From assembly GCA_028023455.1 (NCBI GenBank), contig JAQFVV010000020.1, positions 11,634,385 through 11,698,384 of the forward strand: 64,000 bases of DNA, written 5' to 3'. The notes beneath the pieces were generated by a model that worked only from the letters and a program-made list of their open reading frames with translations, searched no databases and had not been told where the DNA came from. Positions 11,600 through 21,730 of the stretch are shown in pieces (positions within the stretch are counted from its first letter, which is position 1; every line of letters starts with the position of its first letter). Made by a program: the position numbers and the translations under genes. The stretch is from Epiperipatus broadwayi (lineage: Eukaryota > Onychophora > Udeonychophora > Euonychophora > Peripatidae).

Positions 11600-12300
11600 T
11601 GTTGTTAGCAAGACCCACATTCCTTTAAATTTTATTTTCCAATCACTGCATTTTGAATACACTACATTAATATTATGTGAATCAATGTTATGGGCAGATT
11701 CTATTTCATGTTCTAGGAACACTAACTTCACATTAGAATTTTTCTTTGCATGGTTGTAAATATACTTATGCTACACCAGTCTAGTTGCACTATTAGCATG
11801 TGATTCATTATAATAGACTGTTTTACAAGAAGTCTCATTGCGGTTAATCTTGTAAATGATCTGTAGGGTTTTGTCTGAAAGCAATCTGTTATTAGTATTG
11901 TTTAGGAACTTATTTATGTTAGGTGTTCAAAAGCTGATGTTAAATATATCAGAACATATATTATGTAAATGACAAAATAGTCCAGGCATAAAGGGAAGAC
12001 TTATTTACTTGTTTGTATCATTAGAATCTGGAGGGCAGTATCTGGAATAAAAAATTTAAGCATTCATAACAGTCTGTTATAGTTATAGATTACATTGACC
12101 AAGTCTTTAAAATAAATTTCAATATTGGTTTTTCAATCCACTTCAAACTTGCATAGTTTTTGATTTTCTTAAAGAAAACATTTAAAACCTGCCAACTTGT
12201 GCACGATGAAGTGCACAATTGGAAGTGTATTGCTCCATTGATGTTAAAAGTTTTGATAATCATTCTGTAAGTTATCTAAAATGTTGAAATATTAACTCAA
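11600..12300 (-). pseudogene. Penelope-like element, RT tail plus GIY-YIG endonuclease (subfamily 2)
   Basis: Reading the minus strand from 12,300 down, the order matches the plus-strand Penelope copy at 60.0-60.7 kb. First comes KLAGFKCFL (KLAGLKIFL there), then KFEVD.KTNIEIYFKDLVNV (SFEADENKNIQIFRDDLIN). Next is a SLPFMPGL-type linker, then TLQIIYKINRNETSCKTVYY with NESHANSATR in the endonuclease, and VFLEHEIESAHNIDSHNINV. At least two frameshifts and several stops break it. The RT palm motifs lie upstream and are not present. It is closest in wording to the 5.6 kb fragment. Confidence 0.7.
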
Positions 12301-12642
12301 ATTGTCTCTGGGGAATGATAGAAAATGGTGGAAATGTGGAAGAATAAACTGTAATAGACTTATTGTATAAATGCTGAAAATATTTTCTAACTATTTCTGA
12401 AATGAAACTTTTAAAATTTTATATACTATTAATGTTTTGTAAAATTTTTAAAACTCAGATTAATACTATCATCAGTGTGACAATAAATGCTCTCAGAAAT
12501 TTTTATTATAACAAGCACGTGGGTGAAAAAGTATTTTACAACTTTCAGTGTTTTCAGAATAATATTAAAAAGAAGCAAAACATAAATAAATATACTTTTT
12601 TTTACTTTGATTAATAAATCATTAATATTTATTTTATCTTAT
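12301..12642. other. AT-rich spacer
   Basis: A 70-codon open frame at 12,402-12,614 is low-complexity. Nothing else is visible. Confidence 0.45.
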
Positions 12643-12767
12643 TGATTTGTCTACTTAAAACAGGCAAAGCTCACTATATATATTGAAACACACAGCAAGC
12701 TAGAGTAATCAATGGATGCCAGAAGGCTTGTGCATAAAATTTCCATCTAGTGCCTACTTATCCAATA

Positions 12768-12809
12768 TCCCCAGACTAGTTTCTGGCTTACGGCCTTCAT
12801 CAGTGAGGA
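12768..12809 (-). ncRNA. Candidate hammerhead-type ribozyme motif (type I layout)
   Basis: On the minus strand the order is TCCTCA, CTGATGA, A-GGC-CGTAA-GCC-A, GAAA, CTAG-TC, TGGGGA. CTGATGA and GAAA are the conserved hammerhead core, and TC after the palindromic ACTAG is the expected cleavage position. Stem I pairs TCCTCA with TGGGGA. Stem III would be only ACTAGT, too short for a monomer but self-complementary, as in dimer-acting hammerheads of Penelope-like and other small retroelements. Non-canonical points are A opposite A at the base of stem II and a stem II of only 3 bp. Activity is unproven. Confidence 0.45.
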
Positions 12810-12846
12810 GCCTTGGATCTGAGAGCACTGCCTAGATATCCAAGGC

Positions 12847-12888
12847 TCCTCACTGATGAAGGCCATAAGGCAGAAACTAGTCTGGGAA
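12847..12888 (+). ncRNA. Second copy of the hammerhead-like motif, opposite arm
   Basis: This is the inverted partner of the minus-strand motif. It has TCCTCA, CTGATGA, A-GGCCATAAGGC-A, GAAA, CTAG-TC and TGGGAA. Stem I has one A-C mismatch and stem II has drifted, so this copy is probably less able to fold than its partner. Confidence 0.4.
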
Positions 12889-13053
12889 TATTGGATGACT
12901 AGGTACTAGTTGGGGATTTTATGCACAAGCTTTCTGGCATCCATTGATTACTCTAGCTTGCTGTGTGTGGCAATATATATAGTGAGTTTTGCCTCTTTTA
13001 ATAACAGTTATACACAAGCATAAGAGGAGGTGGTCATGTGATTTGTCTACTTA

Positions 13054-14196
13054 TTTTTATTTTGTGAATCATAAAGTTAACTTCTACTAATTTAATTTTT
13101 ACAAATTATTATTAACTTTAAAATTAAATTAAATTTCATTATCCCCCCCCCCTGCATGGTTGCTTAGGTAGACTGAGTCTATGGGTCATACCCAGCTTAG
13201 TTACTTTCAGTGCTCGAATTTTTTAAGAATTCCTGAGCAATAAAGACATTTAATTATTTTTTTCTTTTATAGTTTCCCATTTTTTAATTTCACTGGCTTT
13301 ACTCACTCTGGTTTGTACAGAGTCTGTTCGTTGTAAGCTCTTCATACCATTAGTTGTCTCCCTGCATTAGCAGTGAATCTGTGTTTTGTGAAATTGCAGC
13401 AACTTTGATTACAATATTTCATTTTATCTTTGTTTTCTAACATTTTATTTGTAATATTATTTTTATCTTTTATTTATTCTTTTTCTGAAGTTATTTACAA
13501 GTGGCTTCTAATGGCTGCTTATATTTTTTAAATATGGTAAATTCATCAATAGTAATATAACCTATTTAAATTTAAAAAAATAATAACAAAAATCTCACTT
13601 TTAATACTATTTAAAGAATAAATATCTTTCAAATGTTAAGGAACAGATAAAATATTTTAAGTTAATATCTCCAGTGATTAATTAATTTAAGAAAGTGATA
13701 GTGTTTACAATTCATAGAGATCCTAATGTTGGTGAAGACTTCAATAAAATAACTCAAATTTTAATTAACCATAAAAGTGCTCTAGTATCTATTAATTTAA
13801 CCTAGGTATGAAGCAGGTATTGTAATATTTCTAAGCCTCTTTTGTCTTTTTATATAAAGATATTGTATTTAATATTTTTTATCAATGGTGACTTATTAGT
13901 GCATCCACTAATTATTGTATTATGACTATATTCGAAGTCCATCAATTTTGTGGCTACAAAGTAAGTCATTTTTATAGTGGCATACAACATTCAAGTTTCA
14001 ACTTCTAATTACTATGAGAGTCTTGACATCAATATTTTATACAAAGAATACATTTTCAGTACATTATTTATTGCCATAATGATTTTCTGGTTCACAACTA
14101 TGACAATTTCTAAGAATTTTGGTCACACTAAATTATACCTTGCTTTTGATTTTATGTACATTTATTTTATGCACACAAAATAAAATAACTATTGTC
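13054..14196. other. AT-rich sequence
   Basis: Contains a run of ten C at 13,143-13,152. A 68-codon frame at 13,977-14,183 has no recognisable features. No gene is supported. Confidence 0.4.
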
Positions 14197-14290
14197 AAGC
14201 GTTGGTGGCCTAGCAGTTAGCATAGCTGCCTTTCAAGCAGCTGACCTATATCATTTCCTGCTCAATGCTTTGACATGTGGGAAAAAAAAA
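14197..14290 (+). repeat. tRNA-derived SINE, copy 1 (Glu-like TTC loop)
   Basis: The head from 14,199 reads as a tRNA relative: GCGTTGGTGGCCTAGC, a D-arm, and an anticodon arm AGCTGC-CTTTCAA-GCAGCT with loop anticodon TTC. The 3' strand of the acceptor (CAATGC) is still there. The T-arm is too degraded for a working tRNA. It is followed by TTTGACATGTGGGAAAAAAA. Two copies at 42.4 and 51.4 kb share the same head and a TGACA..TGGAAAAA tail, and a more diverged copy lies at 43.6 kb. The body is closest to animal tRNA-Gly(TCC). Confidence 0.75.
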
Positions 14291-15332
14291 CCCATTTAAA
14301 TGAACCTTAGAAGAGAATCTCTAATACATAATCATTCTATGTCTCTTCCAGAAAGTGAATATTGAACATTTCTTCCATAATTCTTGGATATTTTCATATT
14401 ACTGACTTCTTGCACATCCATTTTTATTATAAATGAATATGCATCTTTAAATGTAACTGTAGAAAAATCAACTTATATATTAAAACATAAAACATAGGAT
14501 TTTATAATACATAAATTTATTTTCATATAATGATAATGTAAGAATACCCACTTTTGGATATGTGATATGCAGTTTTTATATAAACGAAAACAAAACAAAA
14601 TTAACAGACAGTCTTCATTTACAGTCACAATTAATTATAACTTAAATTTAAAAGAAAAAAGAAACGTTCATAATTCCATCACAATGTTATGACTATTTAT
14701 TTAATGACAGAGATCAAACACATTTATCACAAATACTGTTTAACATGTAATAATATTTTAATTAGAAACATCGATACATATAGCACAACTGCCTGTCATG
14801 CTTCCAATCTGGAGTTTGTATCCAGATTGAATAAATCAAATGAGTAATTCTATGAAGCTATCAAGTTAATATGTGATTGATCAAATGGAAATCTTTGCAC
14901 TGACTCAAAAAAAAAAAATAAATGATTGTAATATTATGCAGGGTTGACTGCTGGTGAAGGAAGAGATCATATTCCTATGTGTCGATATTATTTTTCTGTT
15001 TGATATTTTTAATTGCAGAGAAAGAAAAAAACATTAGTCACCATATCTTTATTAAAAACAATCAATTAATATAAAAATTGATCTACTTACTAAATTATAC
15101 ATATCCATATACATCTATACGTGTAACATATATGTGTAAATATATGAGGTAATTAATGTCTTACAACATTTTTTTAAATATCAACACCAGTCATATAATA
15201 TTTTTTTCAGCAAAATGATTGTTCTAGAATGGTAAGGGTATTGAATTTTGGAGCTCAAGGCCCATAATCACTTTCGGTATTTAAATTTCTTATAAACTAT
15301 CGAAACAATAAACAATTCGATTATTTATTTAT
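14291..15332. other. AT-rich sequence
   Basis: A small hairpin, CAATCTGGA...TCCAGATTG, lies near 14,800-14,825. Nothing else is recognised. Confidence 0.4.
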
Positions 15333-15675
15333 CAAAGTGATTATTAATATATGGTATATGAGCACAGACTTTCACATAACCCACCACTCTCCACTCTATC
15401 TAATAACACTGATACACTCAAGCACATATATGCTGAAAAGATAAATAATCGCCAATATACGTATTTCATGCTAAACCAGCAATCATCAGTTGGTATATAC
15501 GTATATTGGTGATTATTTATCTTTTCAGCATATATGTGCTTGAGTGTATCAGTGTTATTAGATAGAGTGGAAAGTGGTGGGTTATGTGAAAGTCTGTGCT
15601 CATATACCCTATATTACATATATAGATACATGGTATATATTAAGCCTGTGTTTAAGTTATTACAAAGTGATTATT
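15333..15675. mobile_element. Family B foldback copy with 13 bp target duplication
   Basis: A perfect 13 bp direct repeat, CAAAGTGATTATT, lies at 15,333-15,345 and 15,663-15,675. Inside is a near-perfect palindrome of the tRNA-like part of family B (15,353-15,463 inverted, 15,498-15,608 forward), separated by a 34-base loop. Only the forward side continues, to about 15,662 (GCCTGTGTTTAAGTTATTA). This gives the family a defined 3' side and links it to retroposition. The very high arm identity suggests a recent event or arm-to-arm gene conversion. Confidence 0.8.
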
Positions 15676-17171
15676 GAAAACACTTTGAAATTATTATGTT
15701 TTTGTTCTGGAAACGCCATAAGATTTAGTTTTTTAATTTGTCATATTTAAAATAAGATCATACTTTTTATTTTCTTTTTCTTTCCAAGCGCAAAGATTAT
15801 TTACATATATATATATATATTTGTTTAATTTGTGCATTTTGAAATAAATTCGAAATTACAATTTCTATTAATTTTTGTTATCTTTTATACAAAGTATACT
15901 GTATTAAAGAATGAGAAAAATTTTCGTAATATTTTATTTTGAGAGAGGAAAAAAGTTCAGTATGTTAGCACTTTTGTTCTACCTGAAGATTAAAGGATAT
16001 CACATTTCTTTTAATCAAGCAATTAAAAAGACTTTCTCAGTTACACCTTTTAGAAAATTTTAATGAAGTTAATTGTTTTATTCTCAATTTAAATGCACAT
16101 AGATTAATTATCCGTATTTGTAGTTTTATTAATTAACAAGAAGAAATAACGCTGTTCACTTATTCTTCCAATGAAGTTTTCCTTTCAGTCTATTAATTAA
16201 ATTTGCAGGAATTTATATATATTAGGAACTGAATAAGATTTTAAAACTTACCCGAAATTATTTTGGATTTAAAACTCTAGAGTATTGTATATAAAATTTA
16301 AAAGCTTTCACACCAAAAACAAAAAAAAAATACTTTGTTACTCGTTCGGGAGGTTATGTAAAGTTTAAGTAGCGGAAATAATAGATTGAATTCGATTCAG
16401 AAATCTTTAACTTTTGAGAACATTTTAGATGTGATAAAGATATATATTAAAAAAAAAAAAACAACAACAGCAAAACTTTGATATATTTATCTGAATATTT
16501 TAGTGTCTTCTACAGATTATTTATAAATTTATTTATTTATTTAAAAAAAACACAAGTTGATTATATATATATTTTCTCTCTCATATAATAACTAGAAAAT
16601 GTCATTGCAAGCAATAACTTCTATTAGAAAATAACACATTAAGTAAAGATCACCAACATAAAGTATTAATTGCATAAAAATAATATAAGAAGCATAAGGA
16701 ACAAATATAAGCTCAGCCACGTACGTATATATGCACATCTACACTCAATATATCAATTTATGTAAAAGAAATAATAATTTATAAATTCCTGATGAATACA
16801 GATTCCATATTTAAATTCAGATTTAGAATATGTCTTTGTTATGTCACCTTTTCATACAAATAACACTTTAATTATCTAAATTTTTATATGGGTAATCCAA
16901 AATTATTGAAAAAAAAAAGTAATTATTTTAAGCAAACATGATCACTAAAATAATGTAAAGTGGTCTCTCATATTATATATATTGCTAAAAACATAAAATA
17001 CATATTATCACACTTAAATTTAGCTTTAAAAATTAATAAACTTCAGAACTAAAAAAGATGAATCAATTCGCAATTGAGAAAAAAAAAGTCTGCTCCAGAA
17101 ATGAAACCAACTTGTGTGCCTGAATGTGATATAATCTCCCGAGCAACCAACTATATAATTTATATATATAT
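15676..17171. other. AT-rich sequence, nothing recognised
   Basis: Both strands lack readable coding patches, RNA-gene patterns or terminal repeats. Confidence 0.45.
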
Positions 17172-17479
17172 GTAATCTTATAATTGAATATTTATAAATA
17201 CAGTAATTAGATATAGGTAAAGTATATCTTTAGAAAATGTTATCCACTTAGGAGTGCTTTCGACTATCCTCATAGTCTTTGTCAACTAATACTTTGAAAG
17301 GCTACCCTTCCCACAATTCTGTGATCTTAACGTTTGCTGCCTGGTTAGCCTTTCAAAGTGTTAATTAACAAAGACTACGAGGATAGTCGAAAGTGCTCCT
17401 AAGTGGATAAAAATTTTTAAAGTTAGACTTTACATATATTTAATTACTGTATTTATAAATATTCAATTATAAGATTACG
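17172..17479. mobile_element. Long foldback (hairpin) element
   Basis: Ends GTAATCTTATAATTGAA and its complement. The arms are about 130 bp and highly complementary, with a loop near 17,305-17,340. Inner arm landmarks are ATCCACTTAGGAGTGCTTTC and CAAAGACTACGAGGATAGTC. No long target duplication is visible, unlike the 2.8, 12.7 and 15.3 kb foldbacks. A DNA-type MITE is plausible. No other copy occurs in the window. Confidence 0.7.
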
Positions 17480-17849
17480 CATATTGATTTGAATAGATAC
17501 AGACATTGACTTATAATGTTATTACATATATATGTATACAGTATGAATATTACAATATATATACACATGTGATAATTAAACAGTCAAGTTTATTCACATC
17601 ATATCTGTGTTAAATTCACTGCTCTCATAAGTTATCAATTAGTGGAAAAGAGAGATCAGACTAAACTCTCACAAAATATGCATTTCTTAGAAAATTCCCT
17701 AATTATCAGGAAAGTTCAGATATTGAAGTGTATCACCAGAAATGATAAATTCAAATTTATATTCAGATGCTGTGATTATGATTTCTTTGGCCTTAAAATG
17801 ATCTATATTTATAATGAAATACACATTCACACGTACGTACGTATATATA
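17480..17849. other. AT-rich spacer
   Basis: Overlapping open frames on both strands (17,642-17,884) are AT-rich and unsupported. The segment abuts the family B cluster. Confidence 0.4.
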
Positions 17850-19350
17850 TATTCTAATACAAGTACATTATCTATACTAAACATAATGTAATTAGAAGGA
17901 ATTTGGATTCAAGACTTTCAAGCTCCTTTTAGCTATCTGCTATATCTTATACAATTGATACCCATGACCACATACATGTGAAAAAGATAAATGATCTCCA
18001 GTATACATATTTCATGCTGAATCTGCTATATCTTATACAATTGATACCCATGACCACATACATGTGAAAAAGATAAATGATCTCCAATATACATATTTCA
18101 TGCTGAACCAGCACTCATCAGTTGGTCTAGAACACTTTCTCCCACACATATATACAATCAATGATCAGTTTATATTAAGATAGCAATTTTTCAAACTTTA
18201 ATAGACAAGTGTCAATCTTTTCCACCCTCCAATTCCTCATCCATCCATATCATTGAAAATCTGATAATGGAATACTCAAAGCTCTTGTTGATAACAATAT
18301 TATTGTCATACCCATGTTGACTTTAAAATAATCTGAGCCCTCACATATAGGACCTCAGTATATCCATTTAAATATTAGAAAAGGGATGAACAGAATATAG
18401 GCTGAATATGTAATATTCAAATACAAGTATCTGCTATATTTTATCCATACACATGATCACATACATATAGAAAAGATAAATAATCTCCATATTTCATGCT
18501 GGCAATGCTCTATTTATATTAAGATAGCAAATCTTCAAACCTTAATAGATCAGCTTCACTCTTCTCCACCCTCCAACTCTTCATTAGATTTTCAATAATA
18601 AGGATAGTTGAAGAATTTGAGAGTAGAGAAATTAAAGCTTGTCCATTAAAGTTTGAAGCTATGTGATCTTAATACAAAGTGAGCATTGATTGTATATATT
18701 TGTGGGAGATGGTGATCTGGACCAACTGATGAGTGCGGGTTCAGCATGAAATATGTAAATTAGAAATTATCTTTTTTTCACATGTATGTGGTCATGTGTT
18801 GGTTCTATAAGATAGAATGGAGAGTTCCAAGGAGCTTGAAAGTCTGAGTTCAAGTCCCTTCTAATTACATTGTTTAATATAGATAATATACTTGTATTTG
18901 AATATTACATATTCAGTCTGCATTTCCCCATCAATTTTCTGTGTATTTAAATGGACATATTGAGGTTCTTTCTATATGTGAGGGGTCAGACTGACTTAAT
19001 TTCAACATGGTATAACAATAATATTGCTATCAAGAAGGGCTTTGAATATTTCATTATCAGATTTTCAATGATATGAATGACTGAAGAGATGTAGGGTGGA
19101 AAAGATTGTCCATTAAAGTTTGAAAATTTGCTATCTTAATATAAACTGAGCATTGACTGTATATTTGTGTGGAGATGATGATCTGGACCAACTGATGAGT
19201 GCTGATTCAGCATGAAATAGATATATTGGAGATCATTTATCTTTTTCACATGTATGTGGTCATGTGGATCAGTAGTATAAGATAGAGCAGATAGCTGTGG
19301 GAAGCTTGAATGTCTGAATTCAAGTCCTTTCTAAGTATATATATATATAT
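17850..19350. repeat. Family B cluster, direct and inverted copies
   Basis: Two units run in one direction (about 17,893-18,430 and 18,430-18,600) and two in the other (18,600-18,870 and 18,900-19,335). Flanking bases such as the TAATACAAGTA.ATTATCTATA block near 17,850 recur inverted near 18,890, so the inversion includes flanking DNA. Within the first unit an 81-82 bp block starting GCTATATCTTATACAATTGA is tandemly duplicated (17,938-18,100). The inverted units show the tRNA-like boxes well, for example TGGATCAGTAGTATAAGATA at about 19,264 and GAATTCAAGTCC at about 19,316. Confidence 0.75.
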
Positions 19351-19654
19351 ATTCTTACACTTTTTAATGCAACCGCTATAAATGACTCTAAGTGGAGACA
19401 AGTTTATGTGCATTATAACAAATGAATAAATATTATGCACTGCATCTTAAGAGATATGTTTGTATTAATTACTTATGTACTATGCTAGAGAAAAATATAT
19501 ATAATATAAATTTTTTTAATAGATTTTTGAATGTAAATATTGATAATTTAACAGAATTCTAAGTATTTTCTTAAATGTTGGCTATGATATAGTCATGCAA
19601 GCTGCCATTTAAAAAATTGGCAAACTAAAATCACACAAGTGAAATAAAAGAAAC

Positions 19655-20190
19655 AAATGAACAAATAAAATTGTTGACAAAATTCTATACAAAATGTCTA
19701 AATGATAAATATGTACCAGATGATTAGAAGAAAACAGTAATAATATTGATATTTAAGAAAGATAATAAAAAGATATTAAAAATTATAGACTTAACAGCAT
19801 TCTGCTAGTTAACACAAAACCATTATACTAAGATAATTATAACTCATCTGCAGTGAAGTTTAGATTCACATCAACCAAAGCACTGAGTTAACACAATGGA
19901 TTACATTCATGTATTGATATAAATTATTGAAAAAACCAATAAATAGGAATTGTCATTATGTTTTTGATTTGCAAATTATGGAAGATGGATTTGATCCTGG
20001 AAGAATTTCTACAATGATTAAAAGCTTTGGACCATCAGTATATTGAATAAGACATTATCATATTCTGAAGAATATCAAAATTCAATAGCAGTGTCTAAAT
20101 ATCATAAAGACACTAAGAATGCTAATATTAATAAGGTGAATGACAGAGTGATTGCAAATCTTCAAAATGTTTTATACATATTTTACAATA
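19655..20190 (+). pseudogene. RTE-type LINE reverse transcriptase, finger/palm fragment
   Basis: Plus-strand frames give, in order, LLTKFYTKCLNDKYVPDD, KKTVIILIFKKDNKKILK (RT motif 1 region, normally ...IYKKGDK...), KIIITHLQ, SLDSHQPKH, MDYIHVLI, IIEKTNK, ELSLCF, and HKDTKNANINKVND (normally HKDTKKFKINKGVRQGD). The spacing matches the RT domain of RTE-like LINEs. The catalytic FADD-type motif is not preserved, stops are frequent, and the copy ends where family B starts at about 20,193. It may belong to the same clade as the C-terminal fragments at 1.4 and 37.8 kb. Confidence 0.7.
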
Positions 20191-20192
20191 GA

Positions 20193-20645
20193 TGGATTTG
20201 AACTTAGGATTTTCAGTCTATATTCATCCTCCACTATATCTCAGACAATCATCACACATGACCATACACATGTGAAAAAGATAAATGATCTCCAATATAC
20301 ATGTTTTGTGCACTAGCACTCAGCAGATGGGTCTGATCATAATTTCTCATATATACACACAATCAGTGCTCAGCTTATATTAAGATAACAATTCCTTAAA
20401 CTTTGATCAAAAGGCTTCAATCTTTTGACCCTTCCAACAATTCAATTATCCACTTCAATGAAAAACTAAATGATGGAATGCTCATACTCTTTTGTGGATT
20501 TGATATTGTAGTCATACCCATGAAGACACTACATCATTCTAGTCACTCATATTATCAAACTATTACATATTCATATATACTAATAGGAGAAAAATGGGTT
20601 GGACTTATAAATCAATGTGCAATTAATCTATTCATTCAGTATACT
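20193..20645 (-). repeat. Family B, diverged full unit
   Basis: Starts GGATTTGAACTTAGGATTTT and keeps the landmarks GATAAATGATCTCCAATATA, AGCACTCAGCAGATGGGTCT and TTATATTAAGATAACAATTC. It is followed head to tail by another unit. The tRNA-like block is on the minus strand. Confidence 0.7.
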
Positions 20646-20667
20646 GAATGTTCATTATAGTAAACAA

Positions 20668-21065
20668 AGGGATTTGAATTTAGGATGTTCAGTCTACATT
20701 CATCTACCTCTCTATCACAAACAACCCATACACATGACCACAGATATGGGAAAAAGATAAATGATTCCCAATATATGCGTTTTGTGCAGAACCAACTCTT
20801 ACATAGTTGGGCCAGATTATAATAACCCACACAAATATGCTATCAGTGCTTGGTTTATATTAAGATAGAAATTTATTAAGTTTTAATAGATAGGCTTTAA
20901 TCTTCTCACTCATCGAACAATTTAATTATCTATTACATTAAAAACCTATATGACGATTTGTTCAAGGCCCTTGAATATGTAAACATTATGTTAATCTAAC
21001 CTCTTATTGTCGGACCATTATATATCCATTTAAATTAATAAGAGAGAAATAATCTGATAATACTT
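20668..21065 (-). repeat. Family B, diverged unit in tandem with the previous one
   Basis: Starts GGGATTTGAATTTAGGATGT. The order of landmarks is the same as in the preceding unit, including GATAAATGATTCCCAATATA and TTTATATTAAGATAGAAATT. It fades out after about 21,060. Confidence 0.65.
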
Positions 21066-21730
21066 CCAATTAAACGTTAAACTTTAAAACTATCTTACGG
21101 ATCAATTTTTGAAAAAGGTGTAGATCTATATTTTAGTAAGATGTAAAATCAGAATTCTGATGCTATGGTAAGAGAAATTAAAAAAAAAAGTTAATGTTAT
21201 TATGCTGTGAATAATTTTAGCATTTTATTTTATTTTTAAATACATATTAAATTTTTTTTAAATCTTTTCTCAACATATATATATTCGAATGTTAAAGCAA
21301 ATAGAATTTAGAAATGATTTTTTGTTTAATTAATAATCGATAATTTATTATCCACTTTGACATATATCAATTTATCGATTAATTGATATTATTTCTAATC
21401 TTCATTTTTTATTATAGTTAAATAATAATTATCATATGATTGTTTTATATTGGATATAAGCATATCGGACGGAGCTCACAAGTTAAATGTAAATTAATTA
21501 AATGTATTTTCTCTGATATCAAATACATACTCGATTAAATCTATATTTTTTATGCATTGGATTTATCCCTAAATCTGGTATGAGTTGTGTAAATATTGTA
21601 AATAAATGTTATTTATTTTAAGGGTTAATTTTTTTCTCCCATTCCAAACCTGAGTGAACATAGCTTATTACACACATTGGAGAGGCTAACGTGTAAGAAG
21701 ATGGGGATAGGCCCTTTTTGTATTTAGACA
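21066..21730. other. AT-rich sequence
   Basis: Nothing recognised before the Tigger element. Confidence 0.45.

Larger units (their letters stand above)
12643..13053. mobile_element. Foldback retroelement with 15 bp target duplication and hammerhead-like motifs
   Basis: A perfect 15 bp direct repeat, TGATTTGTCTACTTA, lies at 12,643-12,657 and 13,039-13,053. Inside, the left arm (about 12,658-12,818) is the inverted complement of the right arm (12,838 to about 12,998). The right side has about 40 extra bases beyond the palindrome, as in family D. Each arm holds a hammerhead-like core: minus strand 12,768-12,809 and plus strand 12,847-12,888. The core order is CTGATGA, short stem II, GAAA, CTAG, TC. 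In the left arm stem I (TCCTCA with TGGGGA) pairs over six positions, counting one G-T. No protein is encoded. Confidence 0.8.

Noticed and set aside
17893-21065. CRISPR-like array in the family B cluster
   Set aside because: The units are hundreds of bases long, diverged and in both orientations, with no short direct repeats and unique spacers.
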